A stretch of DNA of 64,000 bases from an uncultured SAR116 cluster alpha proteobacterium (GTDB lineage Bacteria; Pseudomonadota; Alphaproteobacteria; Puniceispirillales; Puniceispirillaceae), in the NCBI GenBank assembly GCA_902632595.1, contig CACPDC010000001.1:62001-126000 (forward strand), given 5' to 3'. Both the position numbers and the translations under genes were made by a program. The notes under the pieces were generated by a model. That model worked only from the letters and a program-made list of their open reading frames with translations, searched no databases and was not told the DNA's origin. This document shows positions 17,877 through 27,695 of this stretch, in pieces. Position 1 is the first letter of the stretch. Each line of letters begins with the position of its first letter.

Positions 17877-18782
17877 ATGAGGTCGTTTCTAAAATCCGAC
17901 ATATTTTATAATTTTCGGAACAATATGTTGGCTATCGGTTCTTTTTTTGTTTTTATTACAATTATTCTCCTTGCTATTTTTGCCAACTATCTTGCTCCCT
18001 ATACCCCATTTGACCCCTCAACACTTAATCTTATGAACGGTTTTACCCCACCAATGGAGCCAAATGAGTTTACAGGCCAAGTTTTTTTAATGGGAACAGA
18101 TGACCAGGGCAGAGATTTATTTTCAACTATATTATATGGCTTAAGAATTTCACTTTTTGTAGGTTTAATGGCTGTTCTTTTAGCAATGGTTCTAGGTGTC
18201 ATTTTAGGCTTAATTTCGGGTTTTTCAGGAGGTTGGTTAGATATAATTATAATGAGATTAGCAGACATTCAGATGACATTTCCCTCAATACTCGTAGCAA
18301 TGTTAGTTTATGGTGTGGCAAGGGGTATGCTACCTCCTGAGTTACGATATGAAATGTCTATTACTGTTTTGATTATTTCAATTGGGCTCTCAGAATGGGT
18401 ACCGTTCGCACGGACTGTGAGGGGCTCGACTTTAGTCGAAAAAGAAAAAGATTATATAACGTCGGCTAGGATGTTAGGTCTAAAACGTTTTTCAATAATG
18501 ACGCGTCACATTTTACCTAATATTCTTAGTCCTGTTTTAGTTATTGCAACAATAACATTTGCTTTGGCTATAATAGCAGAGGCTACCTTATCTTTTTTAG
18601 GCGTCGGTGTTCCAACTACTAAACCAAGTTTAGGAACTTTAATAAGGATCGGCCAGGATTTTCTGTTTTCGGGGGAATGGTGGATTTTATTGTTTCCTGC
18701 GTTAACCCTCTTGGCACTTGCATTATCCATAAATCTCTTTGGAGATTGGTTAAGAGACATGCTGAATCCAAAAATTCATTAG
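17877..18782 (+). CDS. DppC-type ABC transporter permease
   Basis: A 301-residue permease partner. After a short cytoplasmic start (MRSFLKSDIFYNFRNN) it has the first helix, the NYLAPYTPFDP loop, the GTDDQGRDLFST motif typical of DppC/OppC, and the EAA loop YITSARMLGLKRFSIMTRHI. Start taken at ATG 17877, four bases after the upstream stop; the longer frame from 17829 lies inside the previous gene. The stop touches the next ATG directly. Confidence 0.92.
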   Translation: MRSFLKSDIFYNFRNNMLAIGSFFVFITIILLAIFANYLAPYTPFDPSTLNLMNGFTPPMEPNEFTGQVFLMGTDDQGRDLFSTILYGLRISLFVGLMAVLLAMVLGVILGLISGFSGGWLDIIIMRLADIQMTFPSILVAMLVYGVARGMLPPELRYEMSITVLIISIGLSEWVPFARTVRGSTLVEKEKDYITSARMLGLKRFSIMTRHILPNILSPVLVIATITFALAIIAEATLSFLGVGVPTTKPSLGTLIRIGQDFLFSGEWWILLFPALTLLALALSINLFGDWLRDMLNPKIH

Positions 18783-20459
18783 ATGAAGATAAAAATGAGT
18801 GCTCCCATTTTAGAAATTCAAAATTTAAGTGTAGTTTTCAAGCAGCGTAGAAACGTACAAATTATTTTGGATAAGATCTCTTTGAAAGTATATCCTGGAG
18901 AAATAGTAGGACTGGTAGGGGAATCAGGAGCTGGGAAGTCAATGACCGGTTCATCTGTTTTAGGTCTTATAGATCCACCACTTTTGATTTCTGAAGGGGC
19001 TATAATATTTGAAGGTCGGCGAATAGAAAAAAATTCAGCGTTTGTTCGAGGCTCGCAAATCTCCATGGTTTTTCAAGATCCTCTTGTTAGTCTTAACCCT
19101 TTGAGAAGTATTGGTGATCAGCTTATTGAAACCATAAGAACTCATATTGATATGGGAAAAGTTGAGGCTAAAACTTATGCAAAAAGCTTACTTAAAGAGG
19201 TGGGGATAGAACCAAATCGCTTTTACGATTACCCACACACCTTTTCTGGTGGTATGCGTCAACGAGTGGTAATTGCTCTAGCCTTAGCACCAAAACCAAG
19301 AGTAATCATTGCAGATGAGCCAACAACTGCTCTAGATGTTTCTGTTCAAGCGCAGATTTTAGATTTATTAAGAAAGCTTTGCAAGGAACGGGGCACAGCT
19401 ATAATTTTAATAACACACGATATGGGGGTAATAGCTGAGACAACTGAGCGAGTGGCGGTCCTTAATGCTGGCAAACTCGTTGAGATGGGTAAAACTTATG
19501 ATGTTTTGAATAAACCAAATAGTGGCTATACGAAAAAACTTATAAACTCTACTCCAACTTTTCAGCATTTAACTAAAAAGAGAAATTCTAAACCTTTTAT
19601 TCAGAAGCCAAAAAAGAAAAAATTTGAACAATTAGAGTATTTATCAGTCAATGAGCTTACAAGGTTTTTTGATCTCTCTGACCCATGGTTGGTGAGGCAA
19701 ATCACTGGAACGGGGAAAAGAATACTAAAGGCTGTAGACCGAGTAAATTTTAAAATTGATAAGGGTAGAACCTATGCATTAGTCGGCGAAAGTGGTTCTG
19801 GTAAGACAACAATAGCCCAAATGGTTGCAGGTCTTCTGCGACCCTCGGCAGGAAACGTCAAAATTGATGGAAAGGACTTCACTGACGTATCACTTGGTAA
19901 AGAAGAATTATTATTAATGCGAAGAGCCGTCCAAATGATTTTTCAATCTCCATATGCTAGTTTAAACCCTCGTTGGAGAGTTGGTAATATCATAAAGGAA
20001 CCGCTTGACGTATTGAATTTGAACCAAAACGAAGAAACCAAGAATAAAAGAGTTATAGAATTATTAGAACAGGTAGGGTTATCGCCACGAGATATTGTGA
20101 AATTTCCTCACGAATTTTCTGGGGGTCAGCGTCAAAGAATCTGCATTGCTAGAGCTTTAGCATCACGGCCAGAATTGATAATATGTGACGAGCCCACTTC
20201 GGCACTTGATGTTTCCGTGCAGGCGCAAGTACTCAGATTACTTAAAGATTTACAAAAAGAATTTTCTCTAACTTATTTATTTATATCGCATGATTTAGCT
20301 GTAGTCTCGGAGATGGCGGATAAAATAGGTGTTTTAAAGGAAGGGGTGTTGATTGAAGAGGCAACGCCCGAAGTTTTATTTTCAAGTCCGGTGGAAAAAT
20401 ATACTAAAATGTTAATTGCTGCAGCCCCAGATATAGGAAATGCAAATAAAATTAATTAA
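18783..20459 (+). CDS. Fused double ATP-binding protein of peptide-type ABC transporter (DppD-DppF like)
   Basis: A 558-residue protein with two nucleotide-binding domains. NBD1: Walker A GESGAGKS about residue 46, signature FSGGMRQR, Walker B IIADEPTTALD. NBD2: Walker A GESGSGKT near residue 337, signature FSGGQRQR, Walker B IICDEPTSALD. Each ends in the oligopeptide-transporter tail. A lysine-rich linker lies near residues 260-285. One polypeptide thus supplies both ATPases of the importer. A second possible start is ATG 18795. Confidence 0.93.
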   Translation: MKIKMSAPILEIQNLSVVFKQRRNVQIILDKISLKVYPGEIVGLVGESGAGKSMTGSSVLGLIDPPLLISEGAIIFEGRRIEKNSAFVRGSQISMVFQDPLVSLNPLRSIGDQLIETIRTHIDMGKVEAKTYAKSLLKEVGIEPNRFYDYPHTFSGGMRQRVVIALALAPKPRVIIADEPTTALDVSVQAQILDLLRKLCKERGTAIILITHDMGVIAETTERVAVLNAGKLVEMGKTYDVLNKPNSGYTKKLINSTPTFQHLTKKRNSKPFIQKPKKKKFEQLEYLSVNELTRFFDLSDPWLVRQITGTGKRILKAVDRVNFKIDKGRTYALVGESGSGKTTIAQMVAGLLRPSAGNVKIDGKDFTDVSLGKEELLLMRRAVQMIFQSPYASLNPRWRVGNIIKEPLDVLNLNQNEETKNKRVIELLEQVGLSPRDIVKFPHEFSGGQRQRICIARALASRPELIICDEPTSALDVSVQAQVLRLLKDLQKEFSLTYLFISHDLAVVSEMADKIGVLKEGVLIEEATPEVLFSSPVEKYTKMLIAAAPDIGNANKIN

Positions 20460-20578
20460 AAAAAATTTCATTAAATGGAAAGTCTTCCAATTAAAGAAAG
20501 ATAAAAAAACTAAAGATGCTTGATAGTAGAAATAAATTCATTTAATTTATGACATGGAAGTTTGTGTAGTTAGGATTG

Positions 20579-21022
20579 ATGGTGCAGGCAGAGTTACTTA
20601 AAAAATGTACGGATGCGGGAATTAGGATGACCGCTCAGCGCTCCTTAATCATAGAAACGCTTCTGGAATCTGATGACCATCCAGATGCTGACCGAGTTTA
20701 TCGCAGAGCAGTGGAACGGGACCAGTCAATCTCCTTGCCCACTGTCTATAGAGCGTTGAATCTTTTTGAAGGTGCCGGCATAATAAAAAAAATTAACATG
20801 AATGATGGTAAAGCTCGTTTTGAACCCGTGCGTAATGACCACGACCATTTGATAGATGCAGATAATGGTCTTATCCATGAATTCCAAAACAAAGAGTTAA
20901 AGAAGATTCTGGACTCCATCGCCAAAGAGATGGGGTATGAAGTTATTGAACATCGCATTGAAATAGTTGGAAGAAAGAGCGGAGAGTCTAACTGCGATTG
21001 TATTCAAATTAAGGTATACTAA
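20579..21022 (+). CDS. fur: Fur-family metal-responsive transcriptional regulator
   Basis: A 147-residue Fur-family repressor. The N-terminal winged helix includes GIRMTAQRSLIIE and the recognition helix SLPTVYRALNLFEGAGII. The dimer/metal domain has HDHLIDADNGLIHEFQN, the alphaproteobacterial Fur/Mur form that lacks the CxxC zinc pair of E. coli Fur. Start taken at ATG 20579 after AGGA. Two perfect Fur boxes lie upstream of coxM in this window, and this is the obvious candidate to bind them. It could instead answer to manganese (Mur), which the sequence cannot decide. Confidence 0.88.
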   Translation: MVQAELLKKCTDAGIRMTAQRSLIIETLLESDDHPDADRVYRRAVERDQSISLPTVYRALNLFEGAGIIKKINMNDGKARFEPVRNDHDHLIDADNGLIHEFQNKELKKILDSIAKEMGYEVIEHRIEIVGRKSGESNCDCIQIKVY

Positions 21023-21124
21023 TAAATAATATTTATTAAAGGCAGTAACTTCAAAATAGAATTGAGTTCCCGCAACTATGAAAAACGACAGATAACCAAA
21101 ATTATTTTTTATTGTTTCTCTTAA

Positions 21125-22414
21125 TCAAGTTGTTCTTCTCTCGATTTTAGAAATATCTAATCTTTTAAACATCATTATCAAAAACACAGCAATTAGACTA
21201 AAAAGGCCTGCAACCATAAATGATGGTGCATAGCTTAGTATTGTGTCACGTGACCAACCAGCGCTAGATGCCGCTATTGCTGAGCCCAGTTGATGAGCCG
21301 CAAATATCCAGCCGAAAAGAACGGGACCATTTACCGCACCAAAATATTTAGAGGTGAGTTTGACTGTTGGTGGAACAGTAGCGATAAAATCTAGTCCAAA
21401 GAACATTGCCCATAAAAGTAAGGTAAAAAACTCAAATCCGCTGAAGGGCAAATATACTAGCGAGAGAGCTCTCAGTCCATAAAACCACATTAATAATTTA
21501 TAATTGTCGAACCTATCTGAAAGCCATCCCGAACCTATAGTGCCCATAAAATTAAATATGCCCATAATCGCAAGATAAGATGAGGCAGCAACAATGCCGA
21601 CATTATTATCTGCACAAAATGGTATAAAATGCTGACCAACAATACCAGTAGACGATAAACCGCATATAAAAAAAGTACCTGATAAAATCCAAAAAGCAGG
21701 GTGGCCGCAAGCGTTCTTTAGTACTTTTAAGCTAACTATAGCAGCATTTTGCTCAGCTTTTTTCGGGGGTTCATATATTTTTGTGTCACCAAATGGAGCT
21801 AATTTTAACTCTGCAGGCCAATTTTTACCAAAAAATAATATTAATATAGAAGAAATTAAGGACCCCAAAATCGGAATTAAAAGTGCGAAACGCCAATCTA
21901 CTATTGTTGTGATCCAAGCCATTAATGGTACAAAAAGCAGCTGTCCCGCGGCAAATGCAGCTGTAAGAACTCCTACTACCAAGCCACGTCTTTTTACAAA
22001 CCATCTAGATGCTACGGTCGCAGTGAGACCTAAACCTATAATGCCCGAAGCTGAGCCTAAAAATACACCTATTGCGATTAAAAAATGCCAAGTCTCGAAA
22101 GAGATAATACACAATCCTAAACCAACAATATTAAGTCCTATCGCGGTCAGAACTACCGGTGTAACCCCCAAATTTAGCATGAGTGCACCGCTGAAAGGAG
22201 CAAGGCACGCGAGTGTAAAAAACATGAGACCTATTGCATTTGAGATATCTGAAATCTGCCATCCATATTCCTCCGTAATTGGTAGAATTATTAGTTGAGG
22301 AGTGCTACTTACAGCAGATGACATTATAGTCATCAAAAATACCAATCCAGCCATTACCCAGCCATAATGAATCTTGTGTTTAGATAAAAAAGCGTTAAGG
22401 TAATGGGAAAGCAC
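21125..22414 (-). CDS. MFS transporter (monocarboxylate/oxalate-type family)
   Basis: A 429-residue, 12-helix major facilitator. It begins HKIHYGWVMAGLVFLMTIMSSAV, the opening of the MCT/OxlT-like branch, with RRGLVVGVLTAAFAAGQ between helices 4 and 5. Start taken at GTG 22414, seven bases after AGGA; TTG 22420 would sit too close to that site. It converges on fur. Substrate unknown; small organic anions are typical for this branch. Confidence 0.85.
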   Translation of the reverse strand: MLSHYLNAFLSKHKIHYGWVMAGLVFLMTIMSSAVSSTPQLIILPITEEYGWQISDISNAIGLMFFTLACLAPFSGALMLNLGVTPVVLTAIGLNIVGLGLCIISFETWHFLIAIGVFLGSASGIIGLGLTATVASRWFVKRRGLVVGVLTAAFAAGQLLFVPLMAWITTIVDWRFALLIPILGSLISSILILFFGKNWPAELKLAPFGDTKIYEPPKKAEQNAAIVSLKVLKNACGHPAFWILSGTFFICGLSSTGIVGQHFIPFCADNNVGIVAASSYLAIMGIFNFMGTIGSGWLSDRFDNYKLLMWFYGLRALSLVYLPFSGFEFFTLLLWAMFFGLDFIATVPPTVKLTSKYFGAVNGPVLFGWIFAAHQLGSAIAASSAGWSRDTILSYAPSFMVAGLFSLIAVFLIMMFKRLDISKIERRTT

Positions 22415-22562
22415 AAACAAATCCTAAAAATTTAACCAAAATTCATTATATTATTTTTTTTGCTGAAAAAAATCAAATTTTCAAAAAATTAATATTGCTT
22501 GTTCGTTATAGACTAACTTTTTTTGAACAAGTATTTATACTTGAAAAGAGTACGTAATTAAA

Positions 22563-23810
22563 TTAGTTCTGAGTATTGTTTTTTGTTGGGGGTAATAAAA
22601 AGTACCCAGCTGTGAGCAGAACCAATATTATAGCCATTCCAAGTCTGTCATATCCGCTTATCATAACTATCCAGCCATACAACAAGGGTCCAATAAAGCT
22701 TGTCAATTTACCCGATACCATATAGAGACCGAATAAGCCGCCTTTGTGGACATCAGGTGCCTTTAGGCTAATATATGTTCTAGAAGCAGATTGTATAGGA
22801 CCAACAAATAACCCAAGGCTAATTCCCACACACCAAAACAGTATTTTATATGGAGTAATTATAGCTACAAGCCCACATAAAAAAAGACCAATTAAACTCA
22901 ATTTAATGGTCTTTAGAGGGCCAATATAGTCATCTATATATCCACCTATCATCGCTCCTAGACCAGCAGAAATATTAAGACAGATAGCGAACTTAATGAT
23001 TTCTAACTGGCTAAAATCAAATACTTTAGCGGCATAAATTCCGCCAAAAGCAAAAAGAGTTACGAGACCATCATTATAGGCCATTCTTGCAAAAAGAAAT
23101 CGGATCATATGAGGAATTTTTCTTGCTTCTACCAAGCTCTTTTTATAGCTTAAAAATGTGGGCTCTTGTTTTTTATATTGTTTGCTAAACGACGGTAAAT
23201 AAATCATAATTGGCAAAGAAAAAACAAGTGCCCAGGCCGCGGCGAATAACATTGTTGCACGGATATGTTCTGATTCTGATTTATCAAGAGAGAATACTGG
23301 ACTTTCTGGTAGAATGAAAACTGCTAAAACTATAACTAAGGCTATTACTGCTCCAACATATCCACCACCCCACGCAAGACCAGATAAAGTACCAATATTA
23401 TCTTTTTTTATCATCTTACTTAACAATGCATTATAAAAAACAAAACTACTTTCTAGAAAAAATATAGATATTGCGGAAAAAATTATGGCATAGCTAATGA
23501 AGTTTGCATCTGGTTGGGCAAACCACAATAATCCTGTTGCTAGTGAACCTAGGCTAATGAATAAAACAATTAATTCTTTAAATTTGCCAGAACTATCTGC
23601 GTAACTTCCTAAAAAAGGGGCAATTAGAGCAACAACTAACGCAGTGAGCCCGGTCATATAAGCCCAAAGTACTGACCCTCCATCAGGCATTATAATGGTT
23701 GTGAAATATACCGAAAAAATAAATGTTGCATGCAGTGTTGGTATAGGAGATGAGGCCCAGTCGTAAAGCGCCCAGCCTATTTGTGACTTTTTTGAGTATA
23801 AATAGTCCAT
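22563..23810 (-). CDS. MFS transporter, UMF1/Atg22-like family
   Basis: A 415-residue integral membrane protein of the UMF1 family. The N-terminus SQIGWALYDWASSP is the family signature, followed by the AFLGSYAD-like loop APFLGSYADSSGKFKE and FYNALLSKM. About 12 helices. Same strand as the following MFS gene but separated by 140 bases of AT-rich DNA. Substrate unknown; this family includes amino acid exporters in fungi. Confidence 0.85.
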   Translation of the reverse strand: MDYLYSKKSQIGWALYDWASSPIPTLHATFIFSVYFTTIIMPDGGSVLWAYMTGLTALVVALIAPFLGSYADSSGKFKELIVLFISLGSLATGLLWFAQPDANFISYAIIFSAISIFFLESSFVFYNALLSKMIKKDNIGTLSGLAWGGGYVGAVIALVIVLAVFILPESPVFSLDKSESEHIRATMLFAAAWALVFSLPIMIYLPSFSKQYKKQEPTFLSYKKSLVEARKIPHMIRFLFARMAYNDGLVTLFAFGGIYAAKVFDFSQLEIIKFAICLNISAGLGAMIGGYIDDYIGPLKTIKLSLIGLFLCGLVAIITPYKILFWCVGISLGLFVGPIQSASRTYISLKAPDVHKGGLFGLYMVSGKLTSFIGPLLYGWIVMISGYDRLGMAIILVLLTAGYFLLPPTKNNTQN

Positions 23811-23897
23811 GTGTTCAATCTTAAAATAGTAATAAAACCATAGATAGGATAAAATAAAGGTTTAACCAATTACCTTTCAAAATAAGTATGCCTTAAT

Positions 23898-25490
23898 TTA
23901 TTTTCGGTTTGCCGCCTCAATAAGGGATTGTGTGTAAACATGCGAGGGTTTTTTACCGAAGATATTTTGAACAGAGTCTTTTTCAACTATCTCTCCATCT
24001 TTCATTATCATTATGGAGTGACAAAACATGCCAATAAGAGAAATATCATGGCTAATGAAAATATAGCTTAATTCGTGACGCGCCTGAAGTTCAAGAAGTA
24101 ACTCCACAATTTGTCTTTGAACAGTTACATCTAAGGCTGATGTAGGTTCATCAAAAATAATGATTTTTGGTTTCAAAATAAGGGCTCTTGCAATGGCAAT
24201 ACGCTGTCTTTGTCCTCCAGAGAACTCGTGTGGGTAGCGCACTTCTGTATCTGGCTCTAATCCTACTTCTTTTAAAACTTTACTCACTTTCTGGTGAAGT
24301 ATTGGATCATCTTTATGACCATGTGCTTTAGGCCCTTCAGCAATTATCTCTCCAATAGAAAGTCTTGGTGATAATGAACCAAAAGGGTCCTGAAAGACGA
24401 TTTGTACCTTTCGACGATATGGTTTCAATAATTTAGAACTTGAGTGTGTGATCTTGTCTCCGTCACAGTAAACTGAACCATCATGAGGTATAAGCTTTGT
24501 TAAAGCTCGCGCAAGTGTTGATTTTCCTGAACCACTCTCCCCAACTATACCAAGACTTTCTCCAGTATGAAGTTGAAAATTTGCGCTGTCCACAGCTATA
24601 ACATAATCAGTTGTACGACGAAGAAGACCTGTCCGAATAGGAAATTTTACTGTTATGTCCTTTGCTTCTAAAATCGTTGTTTTTGTGCCTTTCAATTTAT
24701 CTCTTTTGGTTTTTAACTTTGCCTCAACCAGTGAACGGGTATATTGGGACGTTGGGGATACAAAAATTTTTTGTTTATCGCCTTGTTCAACAATGTCGCC
24801 GTCTTTCATAACGATAACACGCTTTGCAAGCTGTCGGACCAACCCCAAATCATGAGAGATAAAAAGCATTGCCATTCCTATTTCTCGCTGTAGGTCTTGG
24901 AGCAAATCAACGATTTGAGCTTCAATGGTAACATCCAAAGCAGTTGTAGGCTCGTCAGCAATTAGCAACTTTGGTCGATTTGCGAGTGCCATCGCAATCA
25001 TAACTCTTTGTCTTTGTCCGCCTGATAATTCGTGAGGAAAACTTGATAAACGACGTCCTGCATCTGAAATTCCAACTCTATCGAGCAACTCAAGAACCCG
25101 TTTACGCAGTGCTGGTCTATCGTGTTTTCCATGGAGCTTAACTGCTTCTCCTATTTGTTTTTCAATTGTGTGCAGTGGGTTTAGTGATGTCATAGGTTCT
25201 TGGAAAATAATACCGGCTTCGGTACCTCGAATTTTTGAAAAATCCGTTTCCTCTTTATTAAGGTTAGGTGGACTGTTCCATGTAATTGAACCAGAAATAA
25301 TGGCATTATCTGCCAGAAGGCCAAGACAAGCAAGCGCTGATACTGATTTGCCTGAACCACTTTCGCCAACAATAGCCAATGTCTCTCCTTCTTCAATATG
25401 GAAACTTAATCCGTTAACCGCGTTAGTATCTATACCATTTGTTCTAAATACAATTTTTAGATTATCTACGGATAATAATGCAGACATCAT
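23898..25490 (-). CDS. yejF: YejF-type double ATP-binding protein of peptide ABC importer
   Basis: A 530-residue protein with two ATPase domains. NBD1: GESGSGKS near residue 40, LSGGQRQR, LIADEPTTALD. NBD2: GESGSGKS near residue 320, FSGGQRQR, IIFDEPTSALD. It overlaps yejE by four bases. YejF energises import of peptides (and microcin C in E. coli) with YejABE. Start ATG 25490 or the next codon. Confidence 0.92.
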   Translation of the reverse strand: MMSALLSVDNLKIVFRTNGIDTNAVNGLSFHIEEGETLAIVGESGSGKSVSALACLGLLADNAIISGSITWNSPPNLNKEETDFSKIRGTEAGIIFQEPMTSLNPLHTIEKQIGEAVKLHGKHDRPALRKRVLELLDRVGISDAGRRLSSFPHELSGGQRQRVMIAMALANRPKLLIADEPTTALDVTIEAQIVDLLQDLQREIGMAMLFISHDLGLVRQLAKRVIVMKDGDIVEQGDKQKIFVSPTSQYTRSLVEAKLKTKRDKLKGTKTTILEAKDITVKFPIRTGLLRRTTDYVIAVDSANFQLHTGESLGIVGESGSGKSTLARALTKLIPHDGSVYCDGDKITHSSSKLLKPYRRKVQIVFQDPFGSLSPRLSIGEIIAEGPKAHGHKDDPILHQKVSKVLKEVGLEPDTEVRYPHEFSGGQRQRIAIARALILKPKIIIFDEPTSALDVTVQRQIVELLLELQARHELSYIFISHDISLIGMFCHSIMIMKDGEIVEKDSVQNIFGKKPSHVYTQSLIEAANRK

Positions 25491-26608
25491 GAAAATGTCT
25501 TTCTAGGATCAAACGCATCACGAACCCCTTCGAATATGAAAACAAGCATCGTTAACATTAAAGCAAAAACAGAAAATGCAGTAAGACCAAGCCATGGTGC
25601 TTGAAGATTTTGTTTTGCTTGAAGAGTTAATTCACCGAGAGATGGTGCGGAAGACGGTAACCCAAAACCGAGAAAATCCAGCGCAGCAAGTGAGCCAATT
25701 GCTCCTGTAACTATGAAAGGAAGCATGGTTAAGGTAGCGACCATTGCATTTGGTAGGACATGACGAAACATTATTTTAATTGGAGATACCCCAAGAGCTT
25801 TTGCTGCTTGAATATATTCAAAATTCCTTGCCCGTAAAAATTCTGCACGCACAACACCAACAAGAGCTGTCCAGCTAAATAAAGTCATAAGAAATATAAG
25901 TAGCCAAAAATCCATTCTATAGATAGCAGCAACAATTATTATCACATATAGAGAAGGAGTTGCTCCCCAAATCTCAATTATTCTTTGCGTAAAAAGATCT
26001 AACCTACCTCCAAAATATCCCTGAATAGCACCCATTGAAATGCCAATTAATGAGGATAAAATGGAAACTATTATAGCAAATAAAACTGAAAGCCGAAAAC
26101 CATATATGACACGCGCGAGAACATCTCTCGCGGTATCATCTGTGCCTAAAAGGTGCCTTTTATCTGGAGGGGAAGGTGCGGGTACGTCAAGTGTATCTAT
26201 AGTGGAATAGTGAAAAGGAATGATCGGCCATATAACAAATCCTTTGTTGATTTTTCCATTTTGAATTAAACCATCTTGTGAATCTGAAATTAATAACTCA
26301 GGCGTATTCCAGCACTCTTCTAAACCTCCAGTAATAATTAAGCATTCAATTTCTATATCTGAATAAATTGCCTCTGTTTTTAGGTCTCCTCCAAACGTTT
26401 TTTCAGGATAAAAGGAAAAAATTGGCATATAAAATTTGTCCCGATACTTGATGAGAAGCGGCTTGTCATTTGCAATAAACTCTGCAAATAATGACAAAAT
26501 AAAACAAATAGAAAAAATGATAAGCGACCAAAAGGCGCGTTTATTTTGTTTGAAATTTGTCCAACGCCGATGACCAATATTCTGGTTTTTGACTTTGTCT
26601 AACTTCAC
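25487..26608 (-). CDS. yejE: YejE-type permease of peptide ABC importer
   Basis: A 373-residue permease with the long periplasmic insert between helices 1 and 2 that marks YejE (residues about 50-140, including [11 protein letters not shown] and ECWNTPELL). After it come the [20 protein letters not shown] motif and the EAA loop [20 protein letters not shown]. It overlaps both neighbours by four bases. Confidence 0.92.
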   Translation of the reverse strand: MKLDKVKNQNIGHRRWTNFKQNKRAFWSLIIFSICFILSLFAEFIANDKPLLIKYRDKFYMPIFSFYPEKTFGGDLKTEAIYSDIEIECLIITGGLEECWNTPELLISDSQDGLIQNGKINKGFVIWPIIPFHYSTIDTLDVPAPSPPDKRHLLGTDDTARDVLARVIYGFRLSVLFAIIVSILSSLIGISMGAIQGYFGGRLDLFTQRIIEIWGATPSLYVIIIVAAIYRMDFWLLIFLMTLFSWTALVGVVRAEFLRARNFEYIQAAKALGVSPIKIMFRHVLPNAMVATLTMLPFIVTGAIGSLAALDFLGFGLPSSAPSLGELTLQAKQNLQAPWLGLTAFSVFALMLTMLVFIFEGVRDAFDPRKTFS

Positions 26609-27684
26609 GAAAGCCTCTTCTCAAAATCAATTCTTGGATCAATCCAGATATACATTAAATCAGATAACAAACCGATTATTAATCCAATGAGACTAAATAT
26701 AAACAAAGTACCAAATACAACAGGGTAATCTCTTGCAATTGCAGCTTCAAATCCCATTCTTCCCAATCCGTCAAGTGAGAATATAGTTTCGATTATGAGA
26801 GAGCTTCCAAAAAAAACTGAGATAAATACAGCAGGAAATCCCGCAATAACGATCAGCATAGCATTTCTGAATACATGTCCATATAAAACACTCTTCTCTG
26901 TTAATCCCTTCGCCCGTGCAGTCATCACATATTGCTTTCGAACTTCGTCTAGAAAAGAATTTTTTGTGAGAAGCGTTAATGTAGCAAAAGCAGAGATAGT
27001 GGAGGCAAGAACCGGAAGCGAAATATGCCAAAAATAATCAAGCACTTTTTGCCAGTAAGATAAATCTGCAAAATCAGGTGAAGTTAACCCGCGTAAAGGA
27101 AATAGTTTTAAGTAAGAGCCCCCTGCAAATAAAACCAATAACAAAATTGCAAATAAAAATCCTGGAATAGCATACCCTATGATAATAAGACTTGAAGTCC
27201 AACTGTCGAAGGCTGTACCATCGTTTACAGCCTTTCGAATTCCTAATGGTATAGAGATAAGATAGGCAAGCAATGTAGTCCATAAACCTAGGGAGAGAGA
27301 AACGGGTATTTTTTCTATAATGAGGTCTGTTACCTTAATCGAACGAAAATAGCTTTCTCCAAAATCAAACCTAACATAGCTCCACAACATTGTTGTGAAA
27401 CGTTCTAATGGTGGTTTATCAAATCCGAATTGAATCTCAAGGTCTCTTATAAAGTCTTCAGGTAGCCCTTTGCTTCCAACATAACTTTCTGCTTTGCTAA
27501 CATCTCTAATTTCTCCTGCACTTCCTGCAATATTGTCAAAAACAGTAACATCGCTCTCCAATCCAGCAATTATTTGTTCTACGGGACCGCCTGGCACAAA
27601 TTGTACAAGCGTAAAATTTATCAGCATAATACCGAATAAGGTAGGTAAAATTAGAAAAAGTCGTCTTAAAATATAAGATATCAT
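26605..27684 (-). CDS. yejB: YejB-type permease of peptide ABC importer
   Basis: A 359-residue permease of the DppB fold with the YejB-specific insert after helix 1 ([14 protein letters not shown] through [14 protein letters not shown]). The EAA loop is [24 protein letters not shown]. It overlaps yejE and lies 11 bases after yejA. Confidence 0.93.
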   Translation of the reverse strand: MISYILRRLFLILPTLFGIMLINFTLVQFVPGGPVEQIIAGLESDVTVFDNIAGSAGEIRDVSKAESYVGSKGLPEDFIRDLEIQFGFDKPPLERFTTMLWSYVRFDFGESYFRSIKVTDLIIEKIPVSLSLGLWTTLLAYLISIPLGIRKAVNDGTAFDSWTSSLIIIGYAIPGFLFAILLLVLFAGGSYLKLFPLRGLTSPDFADLSYWQKVLDYFWHISLPVLASTISAFATLTLLTKNSFLDEVRKQYVMTARAKGLTEKSVLYGHVFRNAMLIVIAGFPAVFISVFFGSSLIIETIFSLDGLGRMGFEAAIARDYPVVFGTLFIFSLIGLIIGLLSDLMYIWIDPRIDFEKRLS

Positions 27685-27695
27685 CTAGGCCAGCT

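Noticed and set aside
20471-20494. Imperfect inverted repeat between the double ATPase gene and fur
   Set aside because: Weak stem with an A-A mismatch and no T run; could be a fur operator, but there is no match to a Fur box.
21020-21038. AT-only 9-1-9 palindrome at the end of fur
   Set aside because: Made only of A and T, overlapping the stop; too weak as a terminator and likely chance in AT-rich DNA.
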